NCBI GenBank assembly: GCA_016508695.1
Contig: VNKQ01000017.1
Location: forward strand, 496,001-560,000
DNA from: Hyphodiscus hymeniophilus
Lineage: Eukaryota; Ascomycota; Leotiomycetes; Helotiales; Hyphodiscaceae
Direction of reading: 5' to 3'
Length of the DNA: 64,000 nt
The position numbers and the translations under genes were made by a program. The notes beneath the pieces are model-generated. The model was not told where the DNA came from. It did no database searches and was given only the letters and a program-made list of their open reading frames with translations. The number at the start of each line of letters is the position of its first letter. Positions within the stretch are counted from its first letter, which is position 1. Below, piece after piece: positions 13,064 to 24,921 of this stretch.

Positions 13064-13556
13064 AGGTTTCGTTTGTTGCAGTACCATAGTCTAGAAGTTC
13101 GAAGCACGCAGCACATAGTTCAGAGATCCATGCCAACTTAAACCTTCGGCTGATTAAATACTACTTCTCGTGCGCTGTTTGAGGGAATGTTACACTAGTC
13201 GTTCCATGCTATCGGTGTGATTGTTTTATAGCAATCGAAGAAGCACTCTGAGCCGCAGGGCATTTGAATGGTTTCATTAGGTAGAATATGGATCTAGCTC
13301 TATCATAAAACTACGTACACACATCGACTCGAAGACGGCTGCGTGAAATCGTCTTGGATGTAGGCCACGAAATGGGAGTGATACCAATGTCACATGAATG
13401 GATGATCTCTGCGAATCAGGCCCCTAGGCCTGAACGCCAAGGCAGATAGAGATGAGGAGTAATTTGAATTGAATAGGAAACTTTTGTTCGTGCATTTTGA
13501 TTAGGGGCTTAGTGGAAGTCGTTCCATACTCTCCCAATCTCATTCCATTTCCGCCG
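13064..13556. other. convergent intergenic region
   Basis: About 490 nt between the stop codons of MLH3 and the flavoenzyme gene. It contains no frame with coding character and no notable repeat, and presumably holds both 3' ends. Confidence 0.5.
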
Positions 13557-15132
13557 TCACAGTGCTGGAGAATTTCCAATACTCTGAGGATTCCAAAACA
13601 CCATCATGGGATCCACCTCGGCTTTGATTGAAAGCAGTCTATCGTAAGTTGATGGGCCGTAGTAGAGCTGGGCTGCCATGGCTGGGCTCAAATCGGAATC
13701 AACGTAATTCAGATACGCAGAAATAGTGCCCCCAGTCTGTGCGGATGTAATGGCATAATTGAGACCATCGACGAGTGGTGTTATGGACGAGTCGTAAGGA
13801 GGCAGACTGTTGTATGTATATCCATAATTCTGGAAGACCCACAATGCGTCTCGATCAGAATATGCGGATGAGGCAGAAGACGGAATGTTAATTTGAGAGG
13901 TAGGTCCACCATACAAATCGATGATAGTGTAGAACGGCCCTTTTCCTTGGTTTGCAATGATGTACGACCAGAAACTCCGGATTGCACCTGTGGTAAGGGG
14001 CTCATGATTTTTCACGACGAGAGATTTGGCATAAAAGGTGTCGTGGTTGGTGTAACCACTACCCAGCGGTTCCGACAACGGGTTCGGACTGCTCATGCTC
14101 GTCAAGGCGTCGATCCATCCGAATTCTGTAACTGTTGAGCTCGAGGATGGAAAGCCTGCTAGCATTGCCGGGAAAACTACATTTTTGAAGACTTGGAGAT
14201 CACAATCCATGCACCACCCACTGATGCTGAGAGAACCGTCGCTGTCTGTGTACAGGCCGATAGTGATGTTGGATGTAACATCTGACGATGTCAATGCGTA
14301 AGTTTGGAGACCTTCAAAGGCAGACGTGATAAGATCAATGCTCTCCATTGCTGGGCGCAGGTCTGCCGTGTAGTATAAAACGGATGAAGGTGCTGGTTCA
14401 GTCTGGAGATAGAAGTGGGTGACAATCCCGAAGCTGTCTCCTGCTCCACGCATAGCGAAGAAAATATCCTGATAAGATTTTTCGGTGGCATGGATCTGTG
14501 TACCATTCGCTAGAATGACATCCAGTGCAACGATATGATCGAGTGTGAGACCCCATTTCCTGGACGCATAGCCGAAACCTCCGTGTAAAGCATGTCCGGC
14601 GATACCAACTCCGGGGCAGGTGCCGTGAGGAAGTGCCCGTTTACCTTGATCGTAGAGAGCTAGAGCTACATTTCCAAGTCTTTGTCCAGATCCCACTCTG
14701 GCAACGAGAGTAGCTGTAAGGGTCAGTCAAGTCTCCATTGGCAGGAGGGAACTTACTTTGGTTAACATCAATTGAAGAGAAATTCTGCATATCAACAATG
14801 GCGCTCCCATTCTTACCTCCGCTGGAGAAAGAGGCGTACGAATGTCCACCACCTTTAGGTTGCACTTTCAAGCCTGCGGCGGCAGCACAAGTAATCGAAT
14901 CGCTAACTTGGTCAGATGTCTCTGGTATCATAATCACCAGGGGCTGGTAGACAAGACGGAGGTTGTAAACATTTGATAGTGCTGCCCAGTTCGCGGAGCT
15001 TTGGTCCGCGTGAGTGACATTTTTGGTGGTCAAGCACTCCATAACATCGCTGCTTGCTTTTGAATAGGATGGATTGGCGGATATGGATGTAATGAGAATG
15101 AGACTAATGAGAAGCCAGGTGGAATAAATCAT
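13557..15132 (-). CDS. secreted FAD-linked oxidase, BBE / glucooligosaccharide-oxidase type
   Basis: A VAO-superfamily flavoenzyme that oxidises an alcohol or sugar with O2 as acceptor. Exons are 15132-14757 and 14713-13557, giving 510 aa. The N-terminus is a signal peptide (MIYSTWLLISLILITSISA). The FAD domain contains GGGHSYASF, whose His is the usual 8-alpha attachment site, and GTCPGVGIAGH, whose Cys is the usual second (6-S) attachment site, so bicovalent flavin is predicted. GGFG, TLDHIVALDVILANG and MRGAGDSFGIVTHF are typical of the FAD-binding fold. The C-terminal berberine-bridge segment is present (YLNYVDSDL and WNPQSIGN). The family fits CAZy AA7 carbohydrate oxidases as well as plant-type BBE enzymes; the substrate cannot be decided. 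The neighbours do not form a pathway with it. Confidence 0.88.
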
Positions 15133-17396
15133 TTCGAATACAGCAAATGAAAATTTAGGAATCTTAGGAAGCGTGAACAGTCATGTCGTCGAACAATAGT
15201 GACGAGGAGGGTTCAAAGACTCGAAAGCGGAGAATGGTTATAATAAGGTACAAGGTTTTTTAAAGCAAGAACGAGTGAATGGTGTATTCCCTAAGGTGTG
15301 AAGGAAGGGACATCTCACTTCTAGCGCAATGGAGAAGAGTATTCGGTGCAATACAACTGTCTTCACCAGCTTGATGTAATGTTTTTCCATGTTGTCCTCT
15401 TAGGCTTATTGGTTTAAAAGCTAAGATCTAAGGAAACACAGCATTCGCCTTGTCCGGAATTGACTGGTGGGGTGAGCGTCGACTAATACTTAATACACTA
15501 GAGATTCGCCACGCGTAAGCCTATCTGTCAGATCTTGAGAAGAGCGGTTTTGATGGTTGGCATGTTTTGCTTTATTAAGACACCTCGCAACACAGCGACT
15601 TCTTTTACTTTCGTCGCCAAATTGCTTAGAAGGTTTCAACCATACGTTCAATGCAGTCTCACGTTTCTACTCCACTTGGTAGTATCAAAGGAGTTCTTGC
15701 GTAGAGGTTGGATCTTTGCTACTAATCCGCATGATCTCAATATGAATGAGGGATAATTTGGACGACTGAGGACAACAGGAGGTCCAACTAACAACCTGTC
15801 ATTCGTGCTGCCCTACTTCCCCATACAAGCTAGTCGCCGATATAATCCTGCTCGCGGGTTTGGCTACGCCACCAGTATGACCAGATTCTCCTCTGCAATA
15901 TGATTTGCACTTCGAACCATCGTCAATAACGATATTGATGGTTCTCGGACGCAGATCGAGGAGCTATTGAGCTGGTTCCGTACTGAGGAGATACCAAGGC
16001 AGCCGCAAGCCGTCGTTTGGGGGTGGTTCGATGCACAAGCCCACCACGAATGAAAGGCGGGAGTTGAGTGATTTATGCGTAGTTTTATGAATGCAATTAT
16101 TGAGTTGATGATCCAGATGCAAATCTAGATACAAAGAGACGCGGTGTCCAGTTGAGAGCTCCCTAATTGGTTAGCCGATTATTACGTAAACTGGTCTATT
16201 TGAGACCATCCATGCTGGTGATGTAGCCCCTTTCTATCCACTCCTGAGATATCGCAATGAACACTAATTCGATCAATCATTCTCTGCCTAGAACTGACAG
16301 CTTGGTGTACTAAATTATTGCCTTCCGCTTGCGATACGGGTCAAAATTCGACCCCAAAACAAGCTTTCAATGACTCCAAGAGACTTTGATATACTTACTC
16401 TGCCAAGAGTTTTCACTGCAGCCAAAGACGCCTTCATATTCGGTGATCTTGATCATTCCTTTTGCCTCTATCCCACAGGATGATGGAGTTGTCTCGCGTC
16501 TCCTTCCACAGCCGGGCCAGTGTCCTATACTCGAAAGTCGATCGTAGCTAGAGAGTTGAGACAGAGACGCGAGTCTCATGCATCGATTGACGCCTTGTGC
16601 TTTACCTTGGGGTTTGGAGCCATTCGGACTCGGCCAGACTCTGATACTAATGCTGTTTCATCTCCCTATTGCTGAGGAGCACGTGACCTTTCTGACTTCC
16701 TCAATGATCAAACCTGAGAAGCTTCAGCCACGGCGCTAGAGCAAGGTTCCCCTTCTTAAGTTCTTGCAACATTCGGCGGATCAGTTCGATACCTCCGAGC
16801 AATCCTCCTGATCCGAACATCAGACGTTTGATAACTCCCAGGACGATACTGCGGAGTTGTTTCTCTTTTCGTCTTTTCGATCTACCGTCTTTGAAGCTGT
16901 CCAATCGCAGCTTCCAAATGGATCATTCTCGAGGAGTGGCAGAGTGATCTCGTCAAGGATGAGATGGCAATTGTCCGTTGTTCACGTGACTCTTGCATGT
17001 CGGCCCCATGTGATTGACCAGCCTCTGAGTTGAGCTTTGTTTCACCGATCCGATGAGCAGTCAATTGAAAGTTGAAGACGGGACGTTACGTTATAGTCTT
17101 GAGATCTGACTGTTTCATGAAGTGCGATGGGAAGAATGAGATTCTAGCCTTTGCGGAGAATGGTATGTATAAAGAGGAGCGAACGGGAGACTGCATTGAA
17201 CGATTTCATCCTAGGCAGGCTTCAGACAATTTTTTCTTTGGACGAGTTGATCTCTCCTTTCATTCTCTCACAGCAATCATTCTTTGTAATTTATCCTGCC
17301 TCTTCAACTCGAGTTTCTTTCTTTCAGCGATAGTTTCGTCGAAGTCCAGACCCGACAGACATACTCTCACTTCAAGCGCTCCTTTACTCATCCGAG
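15133..17396. other. long gene-poor stretch
   Basis: About 2.2 kb without an intact gene. Short opposite-strand frames (16367-16579, 16701-17064) have no domain. A possible coding relic at 15535-16053 is listed separately. A TATA-like tgtataaag at about 17165 lies some 230 nt upstream of the next start codon and may serve it. No terminal repeats or transposase motifs were seen. Confidence 0.45.
15535..16053 (+). pseudogene. possible coding relic with two in-frame stops
   Basis: One plus-strand frame reads through about 500 nt, interrupted only by TAA at 15754-15756 and TGA at about 15898-15900. After the second stop it continues with protein-like sequence (NNDIDGSRTQIEELLSWF, then PQAVVWGWFDAQ) up to a final stop near 16053. 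The middle piece contains FVLPYFPIQASRRYNPARG. The first third looks less protein-like. I do not recognise the family. It could be a decayed gene or the last exons of a gene whose introns I failed to see, because the stops might lie in introns. Confidence 0.28.
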
Positions 17397-18300
17397 ATGG
17401 CAAAACACTCCCAGAAAATGGCTCTCCTTGTCGCTCTATTCAACAGTAAGCTAGCCACCCCCAAGTCTCCTCCATTTCCCCATTGACCCTTGGCCAACAG
17501 TAACCCTCTCCCTCGCCGCTGGCACCCAATTCATCACTGGCCCGTGTAAATCTGACTCCGACTGCGCGGATAGCTGTTGTGGGTTCAATACAGGATTGTG
17601 CGCCGGGCCCATTGTTGCGCAAGAGCGCGATGGAGGATGTGGCTTTGGAGACGCAGAGCCTAATGATACCGCTGCTGTTGCCATAGGATTCACAGGCTCT
17701 GCCCCGAGTCCGAACACCTCCGGCTCCGGGAGAAACGTCAATGCAGTAACGCCACCAAGCACCACATTGGCGGCCGTCATCGTGCCCAGTGCAACGGCCA
17801 GCACATCCAGTGCCAAAGGGACGCAGTTTATTACCGGCCCGTGTAAATCCGATTCCGACTGCGCAGATAGCTGTTGTGGCTTCAACACGGGGTTGTGTGC
17901 CGGACCCATCATTGCTCAAGAGCGGGACGGAGGATGCGGCTTTGGCGATGCGGAGCCAAACGATACTGCTGCTGTAGCTATAGGCTTTACCGGCTCTGCG
18001 CCAAGTCCGAACACCTCCGGGAGTAATCTTAATGCAGTAACGCAACCAAGCACCACTTTAGCAACAGTTATTGTGCCTAGTGCAGTTGCCAGTGCACCCA
18101 GTGCCACAGGGACGCAGTTTGACACCGGCCCATGCAAATCTGATTCCGACTGCGCTGATAGCTGCTGCGGTTTCAACACTGGGTTGTGTGCTGGTGCCAT
18201 CGTGGCTCAGCAGAGGGATGGAGGTTGTGGGTTTGGTGATGCACAGCCGAATAGCATTGCAGCTCAGAAGTTGGGTTTCACAGGCGGAATTACAGGATGA
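17397..18300 (+). CDS. small secreted protein with three tandem cysteine-rich modules (BAS2-like)
   Basis: A predicted secreted protein of 282 aa. Exon 1 is 17397-17445, intron 17446-17500 (55 nt), exon 2 17501-18300. The splice completes a signal peptide whose core is MALLVALFNITLSLAAG; that inner Met is an alternative start. The mature protein is three near-identical modules of about 97 residues beginning near 17521, 17818 and 18110. Each has the core GPCKSDSDCADSCCGFNTG, then LCAG, AQ-RDGGCGFGD, a PN motif and GFTG. Each has six cysteines (C, C, CC, C, C), probably three disulfides. Ser/Thr/Pro/Ala linkers, likely O-glycosylated, separate the modules. The module resembles biotrophy-associated secreted protein 2 of plant-pathogenic fungi, which to my knowledge has a single module; that link is from memory and tentative. 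The biological role is unknown. Confidence 0.82.
17521..18285 (+). repeat. three tandem direct repeats of about 295 bp inside the secreted-protein gene
   Basis: Repeat units begin at about 17521, 17818 and 18110 and stay in frame. The identity is visible in the DNA as well as the protein, for example gggttgtgtgc and the cys-coding stretch around tgtaaatc in each unit. Differences are mostly at third codon positions, which suggests selection on the protein after duplication. The third unit has no linker behind it and ends the gene. Confidence 0.85.
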
Positions 18301-18828
18301 AGAAGGGACGGTTTGGATTGCTACCAGCATCCCAAAGTTCATGGCGGCGACCTGTTGTTATACTTGTTTATTTCAAACTCGTTGGCTCGAATTGTATGAT
18401 TAGAGTTGGCCAACGGTCCCAATGATTGACTGGACTGGAAAGTCTTGAGTGAATGGATACCTGCTCGTCAGCTATCATTACCTCGGTTTTCTTGTGAAGA
18501 CATGCTGAACCAGGACCGTGAACTTAGTGCATCTAGACAGCTCTCAGTAGACTCGCTGTATTTAGGAGAGACTCGAGAATTAGGCAATGGACTGGGAGTA
18601 GATGAAATCATTTAAAATGCAATGAATGTATTCCTCGCATTGGCATGATATGCAGCGCATGGATAAGTACGAGTAGCGAATGGTAAATCAGAAGTGATTT
18701 GCGAAAGCGGGTGAAGGCTCAATAGGTCACGTGGCATCGTTTTTCAACAAGAGTGGTCGACAGCGCGAGCTGGATGACAAACGATATCTAGCTTCTATAA
18801 GTCTAAATACTGGTCTCGATAGAAAGCC
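18301..18828. other. convergent intergenic region
   Basis: This 3' flank is shared by the secreted repeat protein and P5C reductase. One 76-codon plus-strand frame (18731-18961) is antisense to the reductase gene and is not considered real. Nothing else stands out. Confidence 0.5.
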
Positions 18829-19778
18829 TCACATAGTTTCTGATCTATGTGCAGAAGCGATGACCGCCTTACTGAAGGCATATCTTACTCTATCCTCCTC
18901 CAGCGATAGCAAGCCTGCGATCGTTGTTCCCCTCGGCGACGAGAACTTTTCTCTTAATTGATCTGGTGTATTGCCTTGTTCTAACAATCTTGCAAGCCCT
19001 ACGAGTGACTGTGTCATCATTGTTCTCGCTTGAGCACGCTTCAGGCCTTGGCTGACAGCTCCATCTAGGATTCCATCAATCGCAACGGATAGGAAGACTC
19101 CGGATGGGCCAGCAAGAACTCCGCCGATATCGAAAAGATCTGGGGCGATAGGTGCAGTTTTTCCAAGCTGTAGAAAAATCCAATTGGTTAATTCCATTAG
19201 GTCTTCGGGCATGTCGATTGTTTCGATGACAGTCATTGACTGCCCAAATTCGGCTGCGATGTTGCACATTCCTCGGACCACGAAGCACTGCGATTCGGCC
19301 TTGTTATCTTCAGATTGACCCCAGATAAGCGATTGCATTTTTGGCACAGGAGTACCTGCAAGAACACTGATCACCAGCTTGCCTTTCAGCGCCTCTCGAA
19401 CTCCCACAGCAGTGAGAACCATCTTAGCCATATAAGGTTTGCAGCCAAGCAGGACAATATCGGCTTCCTTCATGCCTCTGACATTGTCTTGTTGGAGAAC
19501 TGTCAACCGATTGAGGTTATTTTTAAATCGAGACTTTAGCCGCTCCGCTGATCCTTTGCTGTTCACGCAAGCAATGAATTTGGTAATTCGAGGCTCCTCG
19601 CCAGCCTCTCGAGCCTTGGCGCAAGAATCCATCACGCATGAAAGAATAGCTGTGCCCATGATACCTTCAGAACTATCAGTCATAGTATTGCGCGTCGTTC
19701 AAGGGAATGAGATATACCACATCCAACCACAGCCAGCGTCATGCCCGTTCGTGGGGTTCCTGCGTTTGTTGTCGCCAT
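18829..19778 (-). CDS. PRO3: pyrroline-5-carboxylate reductase
   Basis: Reduces 1-pyrroline-5-carboxylate to L-proline with NAD(P)H, the last step of proline synthesis. Two exons, 19778-19718 and 19664-18829, give 298 aa. The 53 nt intron removes a stretch that would break the dinucleotide-binding motif; splicing restores TLAVVGCGIMGTAIL, the N-terminal Rossmann signature. Further evidence is DIVLLGCKPY, LVISVLAGTPV and the C-terminal helical dimer domain with SQGLKRAQARTMMTQSL and SSPRGTTIAGL. In that last signature the family usually has PGGTT; here it is PRGTT. The length is close to that of fungal enzymes. It is divergent from the LaeA-like gene across about 1 kb. Confidence 0.92.
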
Positions 19779-20823
19779 CTTGGCACTGAAGGGTCGATAA
19801 GGACGCGAGACCTGCAGGAGTTGGCAAGAAAGCGATAAAAAGGATTTGAAGCGGAGTGAGGCCGAGAAGGGGACTATTGTGTGGTATAGAACTCGTGGAG
19901 AAACAAGTGAGAATGCAGATTTCAAAGTAGGAAGTGTCAGATTGCGTTGAGTCCCTACTTCACTCGTAATCCACTTTAGCGAACTTCTTACCACTTCAGG
20001 GAACTTGATGCTTGGCAGTGTGGAATCAGCTTTTATACGGTAGATCAATCTATTATGACTTGCTCTTTCGGTTTCACCCTGATAGGCAACTGCTGTGTTA
20101 GTGAATCAACATTACTTTGACTGCTCTTTTGGTGTGCCATCTACCCTCGACCTAAAGTCATCAATACCCCAGGGCAATTCAGGCTTTCCTCGCTAATTCT
20201 GCCCCCCTGAACTCCCCAAGATTCAAGTTACATGGAAGACCTCTGGGTTTCACGACATGTCTGGCAATTCTTTGCATACCCGATCGGTCAGAATGTATGA
20301 AGATCACGATATGTCGACTTCTTTTGCAACGTCTTTGGATTCTGCATCGATGAGTTCCTCATTTGCGACAGCGCTCGATTACCATTCCTCCTCCATACAG
20401 CGAGTATGTCAGCTTTACCCCGTCGAAGCAACCGTAGCAATTAACAATTATTCATTGCCAAAAGGCCCCCACTCTTGTTTCTTACGAAGCGGGTTGAATC
20501 CCCGGCTTTTACTGTACGATGCACTCGAAGAACCTCGACCCAAATACGTGCTCTCCCTGGGTTAGACGTGGGCCGGGCCGGGGGGAGATGATTCAGCCTG
20601 GTGATATCCTGTCCGATAGGCGCACATCCACCTACCCGCCTCCTGCCTCCTGCTGACTACAAGCATTCTAATAACTCTCATTCCACAGTCGATAACGTTG
20701 CGGCATCCCTCAAGTACTCTCTTGGATTACGAGTACTGTTGGATTAGACTCGAGTACAAAGATCGTCACTTCATATCTGATAAGAAAGGTCTTCAATCAT
20801 CAAGGCACGGACATATCAATACG
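19779..20823. promoter_or_regulatory. divergent promoter region, P5C reductase / LaeA-like gene
   Basis: About 1 kb between two divergent start codons. A serine-rich 102-codon plus-strand frame (20257-20565) with repeated S-S-F-A-T phrases lies here, in the same frame as the downstream methyltransferase but separated from it by stops. It may be a leader ORF or a diverged upstream exon; I cannot show that it is translated. The region otherwise shows no recognisable motif. Confidence 0.4.
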
Positions 20824-22121
20824 ATGGAGTCTTCTTCGGATCACGCGACCTATGCTATTGACGGGTCTGAGTCGTTGCCATCGATTGACGATGGTTCGGA
20901 TTGGACTTCTGCAGATTCGAATTCAATGCGAACAGATTCAGACTCTGCATTGGGAGGGTCTAGCTTGAGAAGCTCGACAATGTCATTACAATCAAGCGCA
21001 TACGAAAACCTCGAGGAAAATGGTCGGACATATCACAGGCGAGGCAACTATCATCTACCAAATGATGATGTCAGTTGCTTGATACTTGCTGTTCTTCACT
21101 GACCCCTCATAGATTGAGAAAGACCGACTGGATCTGCAGCACGCCTTGTTCATCCTCACATTTCACAACAACCTATATCTGGCACCAATTGGGGACAACC
21201 CACAGAGAGTATTAGATCTGGCTACAAGAACAGGCATCTGGGCTATTGATTTCGCGCAACTACATCCTTCTGCAGCCGTAATTGGCACTGACCTCAGCCC
21301 GATCCAACCAGAATTTGTACCCCCAAACTGCACCTTCGAGATCGACGACGCAGAGGATGAGTGGACGTTCCGCTACAAATTTGATTACATTCACGGTCGA
21401 GCTCTGGGCACTTGCTTCAAGGACCCGGGATCTGTCGTCGCAAAAGCATTTGACGCCCTTCAGCCTGGCGGTTATCTTGAATTGCAAGATGCGATCATGC
21501 CGATGCAATATGTCGGCGAAATCCCAGTCTCTTCGTTTCTGTATAGGTGGAATTGCCACGTGGTCGAATCTTCTACCATGGCCCAAAGACCATGGACGAA
21601 CGTCAAACACTATCCAGAATATTTTATAGCCGCAGGATTTGAGGAGATTCGGGCCAAAAAGTTCTTTTGGCCGAGTAATACGTGGCCGAAGGGAGAGTAC
21701 CTAAAGCATCTGAGCGTTTATTTCCAAAAAGACCTCATGTAAGCAGACATGCTGTCGAATAACTCTTGGAGAGAGATGGGAGTCAATGATTCGGGACTCC
21801 TCCACCTGCCCTCGTTCCCACTATGATATAACAACGCAGCATGTCTCACTAACTTATGATTACCAGGGATGGATTGGAAGGCTTGTCTATGAAGCTGTTC
21901 ACTAATTTTCTAGGTTGGACAAAGGAACAGGTTCAAGAATTTCTCGTTGGAGTAAGAAAAGACCTCCAGGATCGATCCATACACGCTTATATCGAGATGT
22001 AAGTATCTTAGAAACCGTTCAATCAAGAGCAACCCAAACAACGCGGCATTTACTGACTTCAAGCAGCTCCGTTGTTTATGGCAAGAAGCCCGATGAGCCA
22101 CTTGAGGTACACTCAGATTGA
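20824..22121 (+). CDS. LaeA-like SAM-dependent methyltransferase
   Basis: A class-I methyltransferase of the family that includes LaeA and the Llm proteins, often regulators of secondary metabolism and development. Four exons (20824-21069, 21113-21738, 21867-21998, 22067-22121) give 352 aa, all in phase. The N-terminus is an acidic, Ser-rich tail of about 70 residues, then NGRTYHRRGNYHLPNDD as in the family. The SAM site is RVLDLATRTGIWAIDFAQ, with VIGTDLSPIQP as the acidic loop. Post-methyltransferase blocks are GGYLELQDA, the W-containing WPSNTWPKGEYLKHL segment and a final HAYIEISVVYGKKP made by the last splice. The usual GTGTG loop of motif I reads ATRTG here, as in many LaeA-like proteins. 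Neither the target nor LaeA orthology can be decided; many paralogues exist in these fungi. Confidence 0.85.
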
Positions 22122-23693
22122 TAGATCTTCACGGAGCGAGGCAGCCATGGATATTCACGCCCTCGTAAATTTATACATGATTGATTCAATTCAATCTCAA
22201 GCTATGGCTTTATTCTATTCTTCGTGGTATCAATCTGGAAAACATTTCCATTAAGTTCTGCCGACTCTGGGTCCGATCCGCACGTTCGTCAATATGAGTC
22301 ACTGTCCAGTAACCAGTTGATGAATATGGTACTAGCTCGTAAGTCGATGTGTCAAGTAACGGATTCGGGGCGATCTGGGAATATTGTCATCGATGATGGA
22401 ACTGCGGAGGACCAAATTTGTGGCGGTGGCCACGAAAACCAAGAATGCACTCAAAATACCTTTCTACAGAAACTCGGTTTTTGGTCGAAGTCCATAGTAA
22501 TTAATCTATGCGGTGACTTCTCTCAGCCACCTTTCTTTTAATTGTACTTTCACTACACCGAAATGAAAGCTTTCCATCATCAGCGTCCCATGATGTTGAC
22601 TCGCTGAATTTCTTCTTTGAAGTTCTGCCTTCGAATCAGATCATGCAAAATCCGATTAATTACTAGGCATCTCCAATAAGAAATCTGGACACTTGGGCTA
22701 GGGGTTGCTCGATTGTTCCCTGCCCACCGCTTGTATCCAGAACCGGCAACCATGGACTCCTGATTGGGCATGCCTGTTATTCATCTAATCTGGCAAGCTC
22801 CACAGTGCCACGCTCATAATTCTTGACCTCGAACACAGTGCGTCTTCAGAGCTTTTAGTTGGGTTCCCAGTTTCCAGGAACCAGTACCCACCACGGCCCA
22901 ATCCGGCGTCACGTTTCAAGTACCGCCTCCCTTGAACTTAAAACATCTGCTATGGACGACAAAGGGGTGTTTCACTGGCGCCACGTTCATAAATCGCCAA
23001 TTTTGCGAAAACAAAAGTCGAAGCACAAGGCATTTGTTCTGGCCTAATGTGTTGTCCATTCTTGTTGTTTTTTAGTGTTGAAGAACAAGTTGAAGAACGA
23101 GAAAGCCTCTCGAAGCCACATTGTTGATGTTCCTCGCTTCCAAAAGGCCTTCGGAGTTCGGCCCAGTCTAGATGGAGAATCTCAAACACAGGAACAAGCC
23201 AAAGTATCCAATAGCAGCAATGTCGAGATTGAAAGGGATCCCTCCACTGAGAGGTGTAACTGCGTAAGGCCAATTTCAGACGAACCTCAATGCGCCGGAC
23301 CTTCCAATTGAGCGATGTGACTTCAGGACGAGCTCGCTGGCGCAGCCGAAACCCCTGGGCACCTCGCTTAATGGGGTTATTTCGAGATAGGGCAATACGA
23401 AACAGATACTTTCGACGAGTGGCCCAATCAGAACGGCTTTATGGCCCAAGATCTGAATGGGGCTTGTGACAAGCTATGGCACTGATGATTTCCCAACCCA
23501 TGGACAACAATGCGGCAGGCAGGCCAACAATGCGATGGCCAGACTGCAGGAACAAGTATTCGGTCGTGCTGTATAAAGAAGATAGGAACGCCGCATTTTT
23601 AAAAACATGGAGAGTGTTGTTGAACTAGACTTTCCAGTTTCCAGCTTCTCTAGACGCTCTTTAGACCTTTCTTTATACAAGTCACGTGATAGT
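22122..23693. other. intergenic region with weak frames only
   Basis: About 1.6 kb. Plus-strand frames at 22224-22541 (105 codons) and 23075-23311 (78 codons) lack domains. The second begins after a good-looking acceptor (tttttag near 23075), but I found no matching upstream exon with an open frame. A TATA-like gtataaag at about 23572 lies some 120 nt before the mannanase start and may be its promoter element. Confidence 0.4.
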
Positions 23694-24921
23694 ATGCTCC
23701 AACTATCGTCGGGACTTCGAGTCCTCGCCCTGCTTTCCACAACAATCAACTTCTCTTACGCCCTCCCCCAGCCATCTCAACCCCATCGTCTCGCTAAAGA
23801 TGGACTTCAACTACCTCGCCTTGACAAGAGAGTGGCAACTCAAGACTACGTTGCCTACGCCGTAGCAGGCATCGACCAGATGCAGACCTGGTACAATGCA
23901 GCAACAGGGCTATGGAGCAACGCCTGGTGGAACAGTGCCAACGCACTTACGATGCTAGCGGACTTCCAAGATTGTTTTCCTTCAATGGTCAATCCGATAA
24001 CGTCACAAGTCTTTCCTACTACCCTTGCAAAGGCTCCCGCCTTCGATGGGTACACCGGTTTCTTGAATGGCTTCTACGATGATGAGCTCTGGTGGGTCTT
24101 GGCTTGGATCAAAGTCTACGATGTCACAGGTGATACGACATATCTAGACACTGCGTCGTCGATTTTTGAGGATGCGAAGAATGCTTGGGGGACTTCGCCT
24201 TGTGGTGGACTGTGGTGGTGAGTTCCAAAGTTTTGAGCCCTCAATACTATTTCACGTGACTAACATATATCCCAGGGACAAGGCACATACAGGCGTTGGA
24301 GCAGTCGAGAACGAATTGTATCTCACCGCTGCCGCTAAACTCGCAAACCGCAAGCCCAGCTCTCCATCTGATGGCTACTATTATGACGAGGCAATCAAAG
24401 CATACGACTGGTTCTATGGCTCCGGCCTGATCAACTCAGAAAATCTCATCAACAACGGCATCGTCCTCTCAACATGCAAAAATGACGGGAACCTCGTATT
24501 TACCTACAATCAAGGCATCATCCTCTCCGGTTTGGCCGAGCTCGCCTGGGCATCAGGGAACAACTCCTACAACGACCTCGCGAACACGCTCGCACTTGCC
24601 GGAATCGATCACTTGACAAACTCGGAAGGCATTCTGACCGAGCCCTGCGAGGCTACCGGATGTGATGGCGATGAGCAGCAATTCAAAGGAGTCTTTGGTC
24701 GCAATATACAGTTCCTGTATAGCAGGGCGACAAATCTACCTGCGGCCACCGCGGCAACATATAAAAACTTCTTGCAGGTCAATGCCAATGCGATCTGGGA
24801 TGATGATCAGGCAAATAATCAGCTGGGGCTCGATTGGAGTGGCGGAACGGCGGGGATGGCAACGATTCAGACGCAGTCCAGTGCGTTAGATGTTATAGTT
24901 GGTGCCGCTTGTGTGAGCTGA
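23694..24921 (+). CDS. secreted GH76 endo-alpha-1,6-mannanase
   Basis: A glycoside hydrolase that cleaves alpha-1,6-mannan backbones. Fungal members process cell-wall mannoprotein or galactomannan anchors (Dcw1/Dfg5 relatives) or act as secreted enzymes. Exons 23694-24217 and 24276-24921 give 389 aa. The N-terminus is a signal peptide (MLQLSSGLRVLALLSTTINF) with a KR site at about residue 46. The catalytic Asp pair is in NGFYDDELWWVLAW. Other family blocks are WNSANALTMLADF, CGGLWWDKAHTGVGAVENELYL (made by the splice), TYNQGIILSGLAEL and QFKGVFGRNIQFL. There is no C-terminal hydrophobic GPI signal (the end is VGAACVS), so it is probably a free secreted mannanase, not an anchored wall-crosslinking enzyme. 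An in-frame ATG at 23607 would hide the signal peptide. Confidence 0.9.

Noticed and set aside
22859..23311. A two-exon gene joining 22952-23045 with 23075-23311
   Set aside because: The acceptor is good, but the upstream frame ends in a stop before any usable donor, and no domain is present.
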